Assembly (NCBI RefSeq): GCF_000244915.1
Contig: NZ_CM001442.1
Coordinates: forward strand, 2,046,001 to 2,110,000
Length of the DNA: 64,000 nucleotides
Direction of reading: 5' to 3'
Origin: Bradyrhizobium sp. WSM471
Lineage (GTDB): Bacteria; Pseudomonadota; Alphaproteobacteria; Rhizobiales; Xanthobacteraceae
Of this stretch, positions 18,141-27,378 are shown piece after piece. The position numbers were made by a program, and so were the translations under genes. The notes under the pieces are model-generated. The model was not told the origin of the DNA and did not search any database. It saw only the letters and a program-made list of their open reading frames with translations. Within the stretch, counting starts at the first letter, position 1; every line of letters begins with the position of its first letter.

Positions 18141-18374
18141 TCATCCCGAACTCATCGCGCCCGGGGCGATCCGTTCCTGCGCTTGCGGCGTTAGCTCGTA
18201 GCGGTCGCCGGCTTTCACCAGCCAGCCCGCCTCGATCATGCGTCGCGTCATGCCGGCGCTGCACAGCGGGTGGCTGCCGCCGGGATGAAACAGCGCGCCC
18301 TCGCGTTCGATCAGGTAGCCGTAAAGCCGCGCCTGTCGAAGCGGGTTTTGCATCCCTGGTGTGGGCGCCTCCAT
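18141..18374 (-). CDS. small hypothetical protein
   Basis: A 77-residue protein with LRQARLYGYLIEREGALFHPGG and a predicted winged-helix-like stretch (AGMTRRMIEAGWLVKAGDRYELTPQAQ). The sequence composition is protein-like and stands out from random high-GC frames. It may start at the internal Met 8. No function can be assigned. Confidence 0.5.
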   Translation of the reverse strand: MEAPTPGMQNPLRQARLYGYLIEREGALFHPGGSHPLCSAGMTRRMIEAGWLVKAGDRYELTPQAQERIAPGAMSSG

Positions 18375-18565
18375 GGTGTCTCGCGCAGTCCTCCATCAGG
18401 CGGCCCCGGCCTGTGGCCCGGGGGCGGGGCTTCGGACCGGGGCCGCCATTGCCGGAATCGCAAGAACCCGGCGCGGCCCAATACGCGACGGCCCCAGGTC
18501 GTTCCTACAAAGCCGTTCCTATCGGCCGTTGCTATTTCCGGAATGGTGTCGGCAAGGCGAGGGGC

Positions 18566-18745
18566 CTAGGCCGACCAACGATCCTGCTCTTCCTGGTGGG
18601 CATGCTCGTTGAGCCGTTCGGCGATCTGATCCGCGATCTTCTCAGACTCGGCCGAGGCCACCGGCTCGCCCTTGTGGGTCCTGAGCTTGTCCTTGTCGGC
18701 TTCGATGGGAAAGTCGTCGGGCTTCAGTCCGGGAACCCTGGCCAT
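18566..18745 (-). CDS. small acidic hypothetical protein
   Basis: A 59-residue hydrophilic protein (MARVPGLKPDDFPIEADKD...) rich in Glu, Lys and Asp, with a helical C-terminus SEKIADQIAERLNEHAHQEE. I chose the internal ATG at 18745 because the residues upstream are not protein-like. Function unknown. Confidence 0.6.
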   Translation of the reverse strand: MARVPGLKPDDFPIEADKDKLRTHKGEPVASAESEKIADQIAERLNEHAHQEEQDRWSA

Positions 18746-18826
18746 GGCGCGCCTCATTGTGTCTCGCATCCGGAAAACACGGAGGCAGGCTGTTCGTTGC
18801 TGGAACAATGAAGCCGCGATCACGAG

Positions 18827-18940
18827 TCACAGCTGGCTCAATCGCCGCGCGCCCCGCGGGGCTTCATCCCCGGGGTTGAGCGCCGCCGAACCCGTCGGCG
18901 ATGTCCCGGTCTTTACGCCGTGCGTGTCGGTCTTGGTCAT
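18827..18940 (-). CDS. very small hypothetical protein
   Basis: A 37-residue protein (MTKTDTHGVKTGTSPTGSAA...), hydrophilic and Thr/Gly-rich. The strong ribosome-binding site GGGAGG lies 6 nt before the ATG, which is the main support. It forms a minus-strand run of small genes with its neighbours. Function unknown. Confidence 0.55.
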   Translation of the reverse strand: MTKTDTHGVKTGTSPTGSAALNPGDEAPRGARRLSQL

Positions 18941-19219
18941 CTGCACCTCCCTCGAAAAGACCGCAACGCGCCTTGCCGCAGGAAGTGCCAATCGAGGAGG
19001 TCGGATGCGGTGCACGTCCGTCGCGAGCGAGCGCGTCCCCGAGATGGCCCCGCTTGCGGGATTGCCAAATTGATCACAACCATAGCTTGCGCCACGCCCG
19101 GAAAACCAGCAGTATGCATGCTGGCGAAAGGTCGATCTGAAGTTGAACGACGCTGCCGCGTCACGGCATCACCGTCCCGGCGTCGGCCCGACACATCCGC
19201 GCTTCACCCTGGAAACCTC

Positions 19220-20632
19220 ATGACCCGCATCGACGCCGTCGACTGCCACGCGACCATTGCAATCATCGGCGCGGGCCCGGCGGGCCTGTCGACCGCATGG
19301 TTCCTGTCGAAGAACGGGTTTCACAACGTCACGGTGCTGGAGAAGCTCGGCCAGATCGGCGGGCTCTGCAAGAGTCTCACCGTCGACGGCATGAGCTATG
19401 ACCTCGGTGCCAACTACGTCACCTGGGCCTACCAGGAGACGCTGGAGATCGCGGAGGAGGTCGGCGCGACCACCTATGCCGAGGAGCCCTATACCTCGAT
19501 CGACATCGCGCCTGACGGCAACAGCTTCACGTACCGATCGCTCATGGAGGCCGTGCTCTACGACCCCTACACCAAGTCCACGATCTCGTTGTGGACCTTC
19601 CTCTGGGCGGCGGTTCGATATCTCTATATCCGCTGGCAGCTGAGCGGCGTCATCGACGCGCCTGATTATCTCGACAAGATCCACGAGCGCCCCGAGCTCT
19701 GCGTCGACTTCAAGTCCTGGCTCGCAAGACAGGATCTGATGCCGCTGGCAACGCTGTTCCAGTTTCCGATCACGATCATGGGCTACGGCCAGCTCGACGA
19801 CATCGCGACGCCCTACGCGCTGCGCTACATGTCGGTTCGGACGTTCTTTCCGATGGTGTTCGGGCACGGCCCGGTCAACTGGATCATCGGGAGCTGGCCG
19901 CGGCGTTTCACCGACGGATTCCAGCGGCTGTGGGAGCGGGTGTCCTGGCGCCTCAACGTCCGGCTCAACGTCAACATCACCAAAATCGAGCGTTCGGCGG
20001 CCGGCGTCCGGATCGACATGGAATATCCCGAGCAGGATCTGAACGACCTCAAGATCGTCAAGGACAGCAAGCTCTATGACTATCTGGTGCTCGCCTGTCC
20101 GCTGACGACGGACGTGTTCGCGCAGCTCGGCCTTGCTCCCAATGCCGCGGAGCAGAAAGTGAATCACGAGATCAACATCAATCCGTACTGCATGACGACA
20201 TTCTGGATCGACATGAAGATGGATGCGCCGGTCGCGCCGGTGCTGCCGCTCACCGAGCAGGGCACGCCGTGGGCGGTCGCGCGGCAGTTTCAGGACAGCG
20301 GCAACATGTTCACGCAGTTCTACACCCGCCCCAGGGACAAGCAGACCAGCGACGAGGTCATTGCTGAGGTCAAGCGCCTGACCAAGCTGCTCGGCGGCAC
20401 GATCGACACCAGCCAGCCGCGCTGGCACACGTTCGACGAATTCACCTACTTCCAGCACTTCACGCCGGACCAGATCAAGACCGGCATCTATGCCGACCTC
20501 GCCCGCATGCAGGGCGCCGACCGCACATTCTACGTCGGCGGCGCTACTGACTTCGAGCTGGTCGAGCCGATCGTGGTGCATTCGAAGTACATCGTCGAGA
20601 AGCACTTTGCCGGCGGGGTCTGCACGAATTAG
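19220..20632 (+). CDS. FAD-dependent oxidoreductase (amine oxidase-like)
   Basis: A 470-residue flavoprotein. The N-terminal FAD-binding motif is IAIIGAGPAGLSTAWFLSKNG, followed by VTVLEKLGQIGGLCKSL and a DGMSYDLGANYVTW segment typical of the NAD(P)-binding_8/amino-oxidase family. The C-terminal FYVGGATDFELVEPIVVHS closes the FAD fold. The start at 19220 has GGAAAC upstream; 100 residues of in-frame sequence before it are not protein-like. The substrate is unknown; polyunsaturated, terpenoid or amine substrates are all possible. Confidence 0.85.
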   Translation: MTRIDAVDCHATIAIIGAGPAGLSTAWFLSKNGFHNVTVLEKLGQIGGLCKSLTVDGMSYDLGANYVTWAYQETLEIAEEVGATTYAEEPYTSIDIAPDGNSFTYRSLMEAVLYDPYTKSTISLWTFLWAAVRYLYIRWQLSGVIDAPDYLDKIHERPELCVDFKSWLARQDLMPLATLFQFPITIMGYGQLDDIATPYALRYMSVRTFFPMVFGHGPVNWIIGSWPRRFTDGFQRLWERVSWRLNVRLNVNITKIERSAAGVRIDMEYPEQDLNDLKIVKDSKLYDYLVLACPLTTDVFAQLGLAPNAAEQKVNHEININPYCMTTFWIDMKMDAPVAPVLPLTEQGTPWAVARQFQDSGNMFTQFYTRPRDKQTSDEVIAEVKRLTKLLGGTIDTSQPRWHTFDEFTYFQHFTPDQIKTGIYADLARMQGADRTFYVGGATDFELVEPIVVHSKYIVEKHFAGGVCTN

Positions 20633-20658
20633 CGCGGCCGGGCGGCGTCACCTCGTCC

Positions 20659-20787
20659 TCACCGCACGCCCGTGCCCTTGCAGCGCTGGCACTTCACCAC
20701 CTTGTCGCCCTTCTTGAGCAGGCCTTTGCCCTCGCAGTTCTTGCATTTCTGCTTCTTCTTGATGTTCGGGCCTTTTTCACTGGTCAT
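20659..20787 (-). CDS. 42-residue CxxCxGxG zinc-ribbon protein
   Basis: The frame reads MTSEKGPNIKKKQKCKNCEG and continues to a TGA, with two DnaJ-like zinc knuckles: CKNCEGKGLL and CQRCKGTGVR. The ribosome-binding site AGGAG lies 8 nt before the ATG. The two CxxCxGxG units should bind one zinc ion. Such minimal DnaJ-zinc-finger proteins are easily missed by annotation; the role may be in protein folding or partner binding. It converges with the FAD oxidoreductase gene 26 bp away. Confidence 0.8.
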   Translation of the reverse strand: MTSEKGPNIKKKQKCKNCEGKGLLKKGDKVVKCQRCKGTGVR

Positions 20788-21197
20788 GGGAAGTCTCCTG
20801 CCGCGAGAGAGCGGTCAACTATCGCACCGGTTGAGAGGGCTCGGCAGGGGCGATCATCCAGACGGGCGCCGACAGCCTCGGCCACACCGTCATAGCCTCA
20901 AAAGGCTGGCGCCGCACTACGCGTTCACAAGGTGTCGCCCTTCAAAACCAGATTTCGTTCGCAGGCGAAGACCCGAGAGCCGACCCGCAACAGATCACAG
21001 GTCTGCCACCGCCCGGTGCGGATGGGCCTTCGAGGCCGCCGCCACCCGTTGGCTATTGCACGTGGAACAAAGTTGAACTATCTAGCCGCCGCATCGGGGG
21101 GTGGATCTGACCGTGGCACGAAAGCTGTCGTGGCCGGCCGGCAACAACGCTCCGGAATGTAGAAATCGGTTCAGCGTCGTGGGGAGATGAGCTGCCA
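20788..21197. other. intergenic, no gene seen
   Basis: About 400 bp upstream of the minus-strand CxxCxGxG gene and of the plus-strand membrane protein. Open frames here lack ribosome-binding sites and protein-like composition. I see no RNA gene. Confidence 0.5.
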
Positions 21198-21566
21198 ATG
21201 GTCAAGGCATCAACGCTCGACCGGATTTTCGCAATTCTGCTCTTGATCGGGGCCGGGCTTCACGCTTTTGGATCGATCGCATCCTTCCCATTCGGGAGCA
21301 CCGAACTGGTTTGGGCTCTCTCGGGAAGCCTGGCCGCCGGCTTGACCTCCGCGATCAATCTGGTTCGTGCCGGTCGGCCCGAAGACACCGCCGTGGCACG
21401 GTTATCGCTCGTCGCCAGCCTGTGCTGGGCCATCGTCGCAATAGGTTTCGGTGCAGCCATCGGCAGCCTGGTCGATCCCCGCGTCATTTGGCACCTCGTC
21501 TGCGCGCTGGCGCTCGCGGCCTTCAGCCTGCGGACCATGACCGGGCGTGCCGAAGCCATCGCCTGA
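21198..21566 (+). CDS. small four-helix membrane protein
   Basis: A 122-residue hydrophobic protein with four predicted membrane segments (about residues 10-28, 36-55, 68-88 and 96-113). No family signature is recognised. It ends 31 bp from the convergent amidohydrolase stop. Function unknown. Confidence 0.7.
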   Translation: MVKASTLDRIFAILLLIGAGLHAFGSIASFPFGSTELVWALSGSLAAGLTSAINLVRAGRPEDTAVARLSLVASLCWAIVAIGFGAAIGSLVDPRVIWHLVCALALAAFSLRTMTGRAEAIA

Positions 21567-21597
21567 GCCGCGGAGCAGCACGGCAGGCTTCCAGCTT

Positions 21598-23241
21598 CTA
21601 TTTTGCGCCCGAGAAAACATCCGCTGCGTAGACGACTTTGCCGCCCACGACGGTCAACAGAGACGCCGTAGCGCCGATCTGCTCGACGGGGACGGACATG
21701 AAATCCCGATCGAGAATTGCGAAGTCGGCGAGCTTGCCGGTCTCCAGCGTGCCGCGCCGCGTCTCGTCGAAGCAGAACCACGCGCTTCCCACGGTGTAGA
21801 GGCGCAAGGCATCTTCGCGGCTGGGTGTTTCGTCCGGCCCGCGCGTCGAGTGTCCGCCGACGGTCTTGCCGTCGAGCATCCATTGCAGCGCCACGAACGG
21901 ATTGTAGGATGCGACCCGATGCGCATCCGTGCCGGCGCCGACATGGACCCCCATGCGCAACGCCGTGGCGATGGGCGGCATGCTGCGTGCAGCTTCGCCG
22001 GCCTGCGCCACGATACGGTCGCCTCCGAGATACATCGCGTCCTGCATGGTCCAGCCGACACCGAGGGCTTTCATGCGCGCCAGCGTTTGGGGCGAGGTAT
22101 TGTCGAGATGGGCGATCGACCAGCGCAGTGGCGCGAGCGGCGTCTCCTTGTTGACCTCGTCATAGAGGTCCAGGAGGTGATGGACGGATTTGTCGTCCTG
22201 CCAGTGGATGGTGACTGTCAGCCCTTGTTTGGCCGCCCAGCGAATGATCTCGCGGAACTTGTCCTTGGCGGCCGCGTCGGGCGCATTGTTGTTGTACATG
22301 GCGCCGGTGATCCGCTCGCCTAGTCCGTTGAACCGCAGCATGTCGTCGCCAAATCCCATCGGCAGGAACGGCGTGAGAGCCTTGTACTCCTCGAATTCCG
22401 CGCCGACATTCTGGGCGAACAGGCTGAAGGCAACCCGAACCGAAAGCGATTTCTCACGCCAGAGCTTTTGCAGGGCGGCGTAATGGCTGGGATAAATGCT
22501 GAAGCCGCCGGGATCCACGATCCCGGTCACGCCAAGACGATTGAGCTCCGTGAAGAACTGCCGGGTCCCGGCGACATTCTCGTCGAAATTCGGCCGAGGC
22601 AGCCGATCGAACAGCGCGGAGATGCTGACGATGGAGCCGTTGAGCCAGCCCGTGGTGTCGCCCGATGCGGCCGTGATACCGGCCGGCAGTTGATCCGCGG
22701 AGATCCCGAGGGCTTGCTGCGCTTTCGGCGTCATCAGCACCGCCGAATAGAACAGCTGGATGTAAGCCGGGTTGTCAGGAACGGCCGACATCACCTCGGC
22801 GAGCGTCGGCCGCCGCTTCTCCGCAAATTGCAATTCGCTCCAGCCACCGGCCACGATGATCCAGGACGCCGGGCGCGCTTGTGCCGCCTGGCGCAAGCGT
22901 TCCATGGCCTCAGGGATAGTCTTTGCGCCGATCCAGTTGACCTCGGTTGCGTAGGTGAGGCCGGCGCGCACGGCGTGAATATGGGAATCGATCAATCCCG
23001 GAATGATTGTGCGTCCACCTGCGTCGACACGGCGCGTCGCGGGCCCGATCAGGCCTTCCACGGCATCGTTGCCGCCAACTGCGACGAGCTTGCCGTCGCG
23101 GACTGCGAGAGCCTGCGCGATCGTCGATGCGGGATCGAGCGTCACGAGCTTTGCGTTCGTGACAATGAGGTCGGCCTTTTGTGCGTAAGACAAACCGGCC
23201 CAGCACGAGATCAGCAAAATCGCCAGAAGCTTTCGCATCAT
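21598..23241 (-). CDS. secreted YtcJ-like amidohydrolase
   Basis: A 547-residue amidohydrolase of the YtcJ (Amidohydro_3) group with an N-terminal signal peptide (MMRKLLAILLISCWAGLSYA). Motifs: ADLIVTNAKLVTLDP, the metal-binding IIPGLIDSHIHAVRAG, HWQDDKSVHHLLDL, HLDN and GTDAHRVASYNP near the C-terminus. Members hydrolyse amide or ester bonds with a divalent metal; substrate unknown, here probably periplasmic. A start 144 bp upstream would add non-conserved residues before the signal peptide, so I use the ATG at 23241. Confidence 0.88.
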   Translation of the reverse strand: MMRKLLAILLISCWAGLSYAQKADLIVTNAKLVTLDPASTIAQALAVRDGKLVAVGGNDAVEGLIGPATRRVDAGGRTIIPGLIDSHIHAVRAGLTYATEVNWIGAKTIPEAMERLRQAAQARPASWIIVAGGWSELQFAEKRRPTLAEVMSAVPDNPAYIQLFYSAVLMTPKAQQALGISADQLPAGITAASGDTTGWLNGSIVSISALFDRLPRPNFDENVAGTRQFFTELNRLGVTGIVDPGGFSIYPSHYAALQKLWREKSLSVRVAFSLFAQNVGAEFEEYKALTPFLPMGFGDDMLRFNGLGERITGAMYNNNAPDAAAKDKFREIIRWAAKQGLTVTIHWQDDKSVHHLLDLYDEVNKETPLAPLRWSIAHLDNTSPQTLARMKALGVGWTMQDAMYLGGDRIVAQAGEAARSMPPIATALRMGVHVGAGTDAHRVASYNPFVALQWMLDGKTVGGHSTRGPDETPSREDALRLYTVGSAWFCFDETRRGTLETGKLADFAILDRDFMSVPVEQIGATASLLTVVGGKVVYAADVFSGAK

Positions 23242-23531
23242 CAGTCCCGACATGAGAGAGGCCGAAGCGGCGCCACACATCCGCCGCTGGATGCGCTCGC
23301 GGACATCGCGCGTCGCAGAGGGGAGTGTCGCGATCCTGACCATGTCTGGCACCAACAAAATCAGCCGGTCCACTGGAAAATGCGGCAAGAGCCGGCTCGC
23401 AATAGATCGCAGGCTCTGCCACCGCCCGGGTGTTCGCGCCGCCCGGCACGCGCACGTTCGCGTTCCCCAGAATTAAGCTAGCAGTGCAATTAACTCTCGG
23501 ATCTTACGCATTCGATAGAGTCGGTGGTGAT

Positions 23532-24221
23532 CTAGGGAGAAGCCCCGTCTGCCTCTCGCCGTTCGATGGTTGCGTACAATCGTTGGGCGTCGTGTTCCCA
23601 TACTTTCATATTTCTTAGGGAGGATCGCACTTGATCCCAAGTAAGTTCTTTAGGAAGTGTATCTGTTTTCTCGCGACCATAATCGAAAGCAGCGGCAGCA
23701 GCAGCATAGATGGAGGCAGCATCTAGTATGTATTCCTCAATGTTGATCTCTAAGATCATCGCCTCCTCGTCGCCTTGTTCAATAACTCTTACAACTTCAG
23801 CTATCCGGGCGCGACTTACCTGAATGCGCGCCAACATCCGCCGAAATAATGAAGTATCCAACGCGTCGGAGTATTCGATGAAGTCAGCAAATGCCTTCAC
23901 CGTCTCGGTTGGCAGTTCGGGGAAGGTTGGCTCGACATTGAGATTGTGCGGTAGTGCACCATCCACGCATTCACCCCAAAGCTCCTCTAGTCCACGCATC
24001 GTGAGCGAGCAATAGGAGCTGATAACACTAAGGGATAGTGGAAGAATTGCCCTTAACGCGGCGTGCTTTTGCGAGCGACGTTTAGTTTCGAGTTCGGCGT
24101 TCGCCTTCAATGTTCGAGACGTATTGTACCACGCAACTCCCGCAGCGACTATCGCAATGGAGGACGCGATCAGAGTTTGCCACTGTTTCGCGCTTTCAAT
24201 CCACGTTGACAGAAAGTTCAT
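23532..24221 (-). CDS. hypothetical membrane-anchored protein
   Basis: A 229-residue protein with one N-terminal membrane segment (about residues 16-34) and a helical cytoplasmic part. GC content and codon use are lower than in flanking genes, and the same holds for the next three genes, which suggests joint acquisition. No domain is recognised. Confidence 0.65.
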   Translation of the reverse strand: MNFLSTWIESAKQWQTLIASSIAIVAAGVAWYNTSRTLKANAELETKRRSQKHAALRAILPLSLSVISSYCSLTMRGLEELWGECVDGALPHNLNVEPTFPELPTETVKAFADFIEYSDALDTSLFRRMLARIQVSRARIAEVVRVIEQGDEEAMILEINIEEYILDAASIYAAAAAAFDYGREKTDTLPKELTWDQVRSSLRNMKVWEHDAQRLYATIERREADGASP

Positions 24222-24247
24222 GTTGGCAGTCCACTATATCACTTCTG

Positions 24248-24853
24248 CTACGATGAAAACTCATACTCGTGCCACTGAGCCAAATAGCGTTGCTCATTGA
24301 CGATGCTGCCAACAATTTCGGTGTAGGCTTTGAATGCGGTGCTGAACGAGCACTGAATCATTTCCTTCGCGGTTTGCTCTAGTCCATCTTTCCAATACGT
24401 CGCGTAGACGCGCTCACCTTTTATTCTATCCGATATGGTGCGTTCGATTTTGCCACAGTCGTCTACCCATACATGTATCAGAACCGACCAATCACCGTGG
24501 CCGCCGTATCGCTCGGAATTCAGCTGACGTGCGCGTTGGCCCATATCTCCAGCAACGCCAATCTTGATTACTCGACCCAGTAGCGATCCTGCTATGTACA
24601 CGTAACCAGATGCAGACTCTCTCGCCGTGAAACCAATGTTCGCCGGCTTACACTGAGCGCAGTGCCCGGCGCGTGTCCGTATGAAATGCCCCTCGGCCCG
24701 ACACGGCGAGCTGGTAAGTATCAGTATCTTTCCAGCCTCTTTCGCTTTGTATTCTCGCCAGCGCTTTCCCTGGCCGCGTCCATCATAAACATCTTCCTCG
24801 GAGAAGCCGTGGCGCGCGAGGAAAGTTTGCTCCTGCGGTGAAAAAATCGACAT
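24248..24853 (-). CDS. GIY-YIG/T5orf172-like nuclease-family protein
   Basis: A 201-residue protein. The C-terminal half has the T5orf172/MUG113 form of the GIY-YIG fold: SGYVYIAG, then RVIKIGVAGDMGQRARQLNS, with a later conserved Glu in KIERTISDRI. The N-terminal half has a possible zinc-binding set (CRAEGH...GHCAQC). Members are found in phages, plasmids and defence contexts and are predicted DNA-cutting or DNA-binding proteins. It belongs to the lower-GC islet. Confidence 0.7.
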   Translation of the reverse strand: MSIFSPQEQTFLARHGFSEEDVYDGRGQGKRWREYKAKEAGKILILTSSPCRAEGHFIRTRAGHCAQCKPANIGFTARESASGYVYIAGSLLGRVIKIGVAGDMGQRARQLNSERYGGHGDWSVLIHVWVDDCGKIERTISDRIKGERVYATYWKDGLEQTAKEMIQCSFSTAFKAYTEIVGSIVNEQRYLAQWHEYEFSS

Positions 24854-25043
24854 TGTTGAATCTCACTGAAAGCTCTCTGGCCTCATGATCTCGGCCAGGT
24901 TAAGTGCTGGCAGAGCTGTTAGATGCACGGTCGATGAAAACGGTCAGGGGCAAAGAGGGTGCGCGTCGGGCAGATGGGAGTGTTCGATGTCTGAAATAGA
25001 CGAGGCTCAACTCTGGGCCGAGGAGGTCCAAGTTGGTCGTAAG

Positions 25044-25655
25044 TTATAGTGTGCCTTTCTCGCGCGAGCGTTTCGATGCCTCAAAGTCTCGTCGAAAGAA
25101 TTTGTTCTCGTAAATCAGACGCCACGTCGCTGTGGAGCTATCACTGGCCGTGAGGCCGAGTTGAATGAAGAGATTGGGAGTGTCGAAGTTCGTAAACCAC
25201 TTTGACTGACCGCCTCGTATGCCTGCTACAAAGTAGCCGGATTGGCCATAAATCGACTCCCCAAGCCTGTGAACTTGAGTCCCCTTGCCATATTTTTCTG
25301 ACAGAAGACTCGCCAACTCGGTGTAGCGGGCAGAAATAGCGCTTCCTGCCGGATCGTCACTAAAGGGGCGGCTGGTTATGAGGACGCGCCAAAGCTTGTC
25401 GTTGAATCCGAACGACAATAGAGCGGCGCTTTGGTCAGCTAGCGCCTTGTCCATTTTCGAGGCGAGATAGCTCTTTCCAAAGTCCGTTCCTTCGATCTCT
25501 TTAAGCTCTATACCTTTGGCTTGGACTTCCGTCTGAGAGCTTCCCCAGACTAGGCCGATCGGAGCATCGGCTGTAGGCGACTGTGCCTGCGTAGGCGAGA
25601 CGGGGCACGATACTGCCAATGCCAGAGCGAAAAGCGGCCTCCAAGTATACTTCAT
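25044..25655 (-). CDS. secreted hypothetical protein
   Basis: A 203-residue protein with a signal peptide (cleavage near PTQAQS) and the pattern IGLVWGSSQTEVQAKGIEL followed by mixed alpha/beta sequence. It overlaps the upstream gene by 4 bp (ATGA), so the two are translated together. No function can be assigned. Confidence 0.7.
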   Translation of the reverse strand: MKYTWRPLFALALAVSCPVSPTQAQSPTADAPIGLVWGSSQTEVQAKGIELKEIEGTDFGKSYLASKMDKALADQSAALLSFGFNDKLWRVLITSRPFSDDPAGSAISARYTELASLLSEKYGKGTQVHRLGESIYGQSGYFVAGIRGGQSKWFTNFDTPNLFIQLGLTASDSSTATWRLIYENKFFRRDFEASKRSREKGTL

Positions 25656-26236
25656 AGCGCGTCGCGATCCTTTACAACCTTACCCGGTGGTTGAGTTGGC
25701 TTAGTCGCATTATCGGTGAGGTCTGGGAGCGGCATCGGTATCCCGTGCTTCGCGGAGTAAAACTTCAACCTAAGCTGAGATACGCTCAGTTCATCAGTCT
25801 CTGCCTTTAGAAGAGACATGACGTGAATTAGTCCGCCTGAATATCTCGCTGCCTCTAGTTTGGAGGCGGCAGCCTTCTTCTCTGCCTGCGAAAGTTCTTC
25901 AAGGATCATGCCTAGTTCTTGGTCCGATGCGTCATGAACCGGTCGGCCGTCCAGCCGATAATCCAGAGCGATACGTCTGACGAAGGAGGTGCGTTTTTGA
26001 TCGAGCATGGCCAGCGTATTTCGCGAGATCGCCAGCCGAAGCTCGATTAATCCTTTCAGAATTCCCGGTCCGTACTTTTCACTCTCCTCTTGCGTGGTCG
26101 ATATCTGTGAGTAGAGAGCGGCCCGATCTCGGTCTATTTCAATTGTAGAGACTTGGGGTTCGTGAAGTACGACCCCAAGACTCGCGCTCAAGGCGACGCT
26201 CAAGATTGTCAAAACTGCAATGAGAAATTTTTGCAC
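25652..26236 (-). CDS. membrane-anchored coiled-coil hypothetical protein
   Basis: A 194-residue protein with an N-terminal membrane anchor or uncleaved signal (LIAVLTILSVALSASLGVVL) and long helical, coiled-coil-like stretches (EELSQAEKKAAASKLEAARY). It is coupled with the next gene by a 4-bp overlap. Lower GC than the flanking chromosome. Function unknown. Confidence 0.65.
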   Translation of the reverse strand: MQKFLIAVLTILSVALSASLGVVLHEPQVSTIEIDRDRAALYSQISTTQEESEKYGPGILKGLIELRLAISRNTLAMLDQKRTSFVRRIALDYRLDGRPVHDASDQELGMILEELSQAEKKAAASKLEAARYSGGLIHVMSLLKAETDELSVSQLRLKFYSAKHGIPMPLPDLTDNATKPTQPPGKVVKDRDAL

Positions 26237-26523
26237 TTCTGCTCCCGTCCTGGATCATTTCGCAACTTACGGGAGTGCACAAGCAGAATGACAACGGTTC
26301 AGACTTTGGTCGAAGAGCCGGTCCGCCGTGGAAGGTCGTGAATACGGGGTTCGTATAAGCGGTTCGGGGATTATCGTGACACTCAACTCACGACGGCTGG
26401 CGGCGCATCAATGAGCATGTCTTGCAGCCCGCCTCCGCCCTTCGGGCTTCGGCGAGGCAGCCCTTGCTCACTTCGCTACGATAGAACTCGGGTGGCTTGC
26501 CGAGCCGAAGCTCGCGAAGCGAG
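26237..26523. other. chromosomal segment left of the transposon, formerly next to the tRNA
   Basis: No gene seen. The part from about 26425 to 26523 has inverted segments such as CCGCCTCCGCCC/GGGCTTCGGCGAGG. If the transposon were removed, this sequence would join the DNA immediately 3' of the tRNA gene at 49939, so it is the displaced native downstream region of that tRNA (inference from the target duplication). Confidence 0.55.
26519..26523. repeat. left copy of 5-bp target-site duplication
   Basis: GCGAG directly precedes the left terminus TGTGGGGCCAC; the same five bases follow the right terminus at 49934-49938. Five-base duplications are the norm for Tn7-like and Tn5053-like transposition. 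Confidence 0.8.
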
Positions 26524-26650
26524 TGTGGGGCCACTTTGAAAACGACTCGGCTATCGTATTGATATTCCACGACCCCGCGTTTTGAAAACGACTCGGTTTT
26601 GACTTTAAGAACGACTCGATCACCCCGTTTTTCGCTTTGAAAACGACTCG
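26524..26650. repeat. left end of Tn7-like element: four spaced transposase-binding-type repeats
   Basis: TTTGAAAACGACTCG occurs at 26535-26549, 26581-26595 and 26636-26650, and a variant TTTAAGAACGACTCG at 26604-26618. Start-to-start distances are 46, 23 and 32 bp. Wide, uneven spacing is the pattern of Tn7 left ends, where each site binds TnsB. Confidence 0.85.
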
Positions 26651-26963
26651 ATCGCGTAAGTGGCTGTGAACACACTCGTTTTGTGGCTAGTTTTTCAGGT
26701 CTTGTTGAGCCTCATTGTGGTCATCGCAATCTCTAAATTCCCGAGGAAATGAGGTCGCTATCTCGAATTGCTCGTCGGGAAAGAAGCCTCCCATGTCAAG
26801 ACGGGAGCTGCGAGAAATGTCCGGCATCAATGACGAGACATCATAAGCTTTCTACGAGACGAATTCTGTCGCCAAATTTTGCCAGTGTCGATGGGAATGA
26901 GACCCATGAGAAACTTTCGGCGCCTATTCCGTCCCCGAGCCTATCGTGAACGGAGCAGCTGCC
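26651..26963. other. transposon left interior, no gene seen
   Basis: About 310 bp of lower-GC sequence between the last left-end repeat and the first cargo gene. No frame has a ribosome-binding site with protein-like composition. Confidence 0.5.
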
Positions 26964-27314
26964 ATGACATCCAGACGAACCGAATTCGCAGCCGCCGTTC
27001 TCGACCTCCTGGACTTCATCGAGGAGAAGATCGGGGAGGCGCAGCAGGATGAGACCTCGAGGATCGGCGCCGTAGGCGAGGCGGCAGGCGCCGTCCCCGT
27101 GCTGCGCGACCGACTGAGTGAGAACGAGTTCGTGCAGGCGAACTTCATCCTCGTTCTCGGCAACGTCATCGAGGAGCGCTGGGCTCCCGACTGGTGGGAA
27201 GGCTTCGCCAAGATGGAGCGGATGGAGTTCGAACAGGCCGCCCGTGATCTCGCCGGACCGGAGGGGCGGCTCGCGATCCTGCGCAAGATCGTGGCGGAGG
27301 CGGGCGCGGCCTGA
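26964..27314 (+). CDS. hypothetical protein
   Basis: A 116-residue acidic, helical protein (FAAAVLDLLDFIEEKIGEAQ, then a EERWAPDWWEGFAKMERMEF segment). The ATG at 26964 has GGAG 8 nt upstream; a GTG 18 bp earlier is possible. First cargo gene of the transposon. No domain recognised. Confidence 0.6.
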   Translation: MTSRRTEFAAAVLDLLDFIEEKIGEAQQDETSRIGAVGEAAGAVPVLRDRLSENEFVQANFILVLGNVIEERWAPDWWEGFAKMERMEFEQAARDLAGPEGRLAILRKIVAEAGAA

Positions 27315-27378
27315 TCCGGTTTCTGGACGGGAGCGACTCGGTTAGCTTCGTTGGGTCCTTGGTGATGCGGGGCTTGCG

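Noticed and set aside
19169..20605. 478-residue open frame on the minus strand
   Set aside because: It is the antisense shadow of the FAD oxidoreductase, which has clear motifs.
23400..23531. Search for a duplicated tRNA 3' end marking an integrase-type island border
   Set aside because: No copy of the tRNA 3' sequence is visible left of the islet, and no integrase gene is present, so an att-type island model is not supported.
26388..26675. 95-residue minus-strand frame across the left transposon end
   Set aside because: It spans the terminus and is largely translated from the TTTGAAAACGACTCG repeats; it is a product of the insertion junction.
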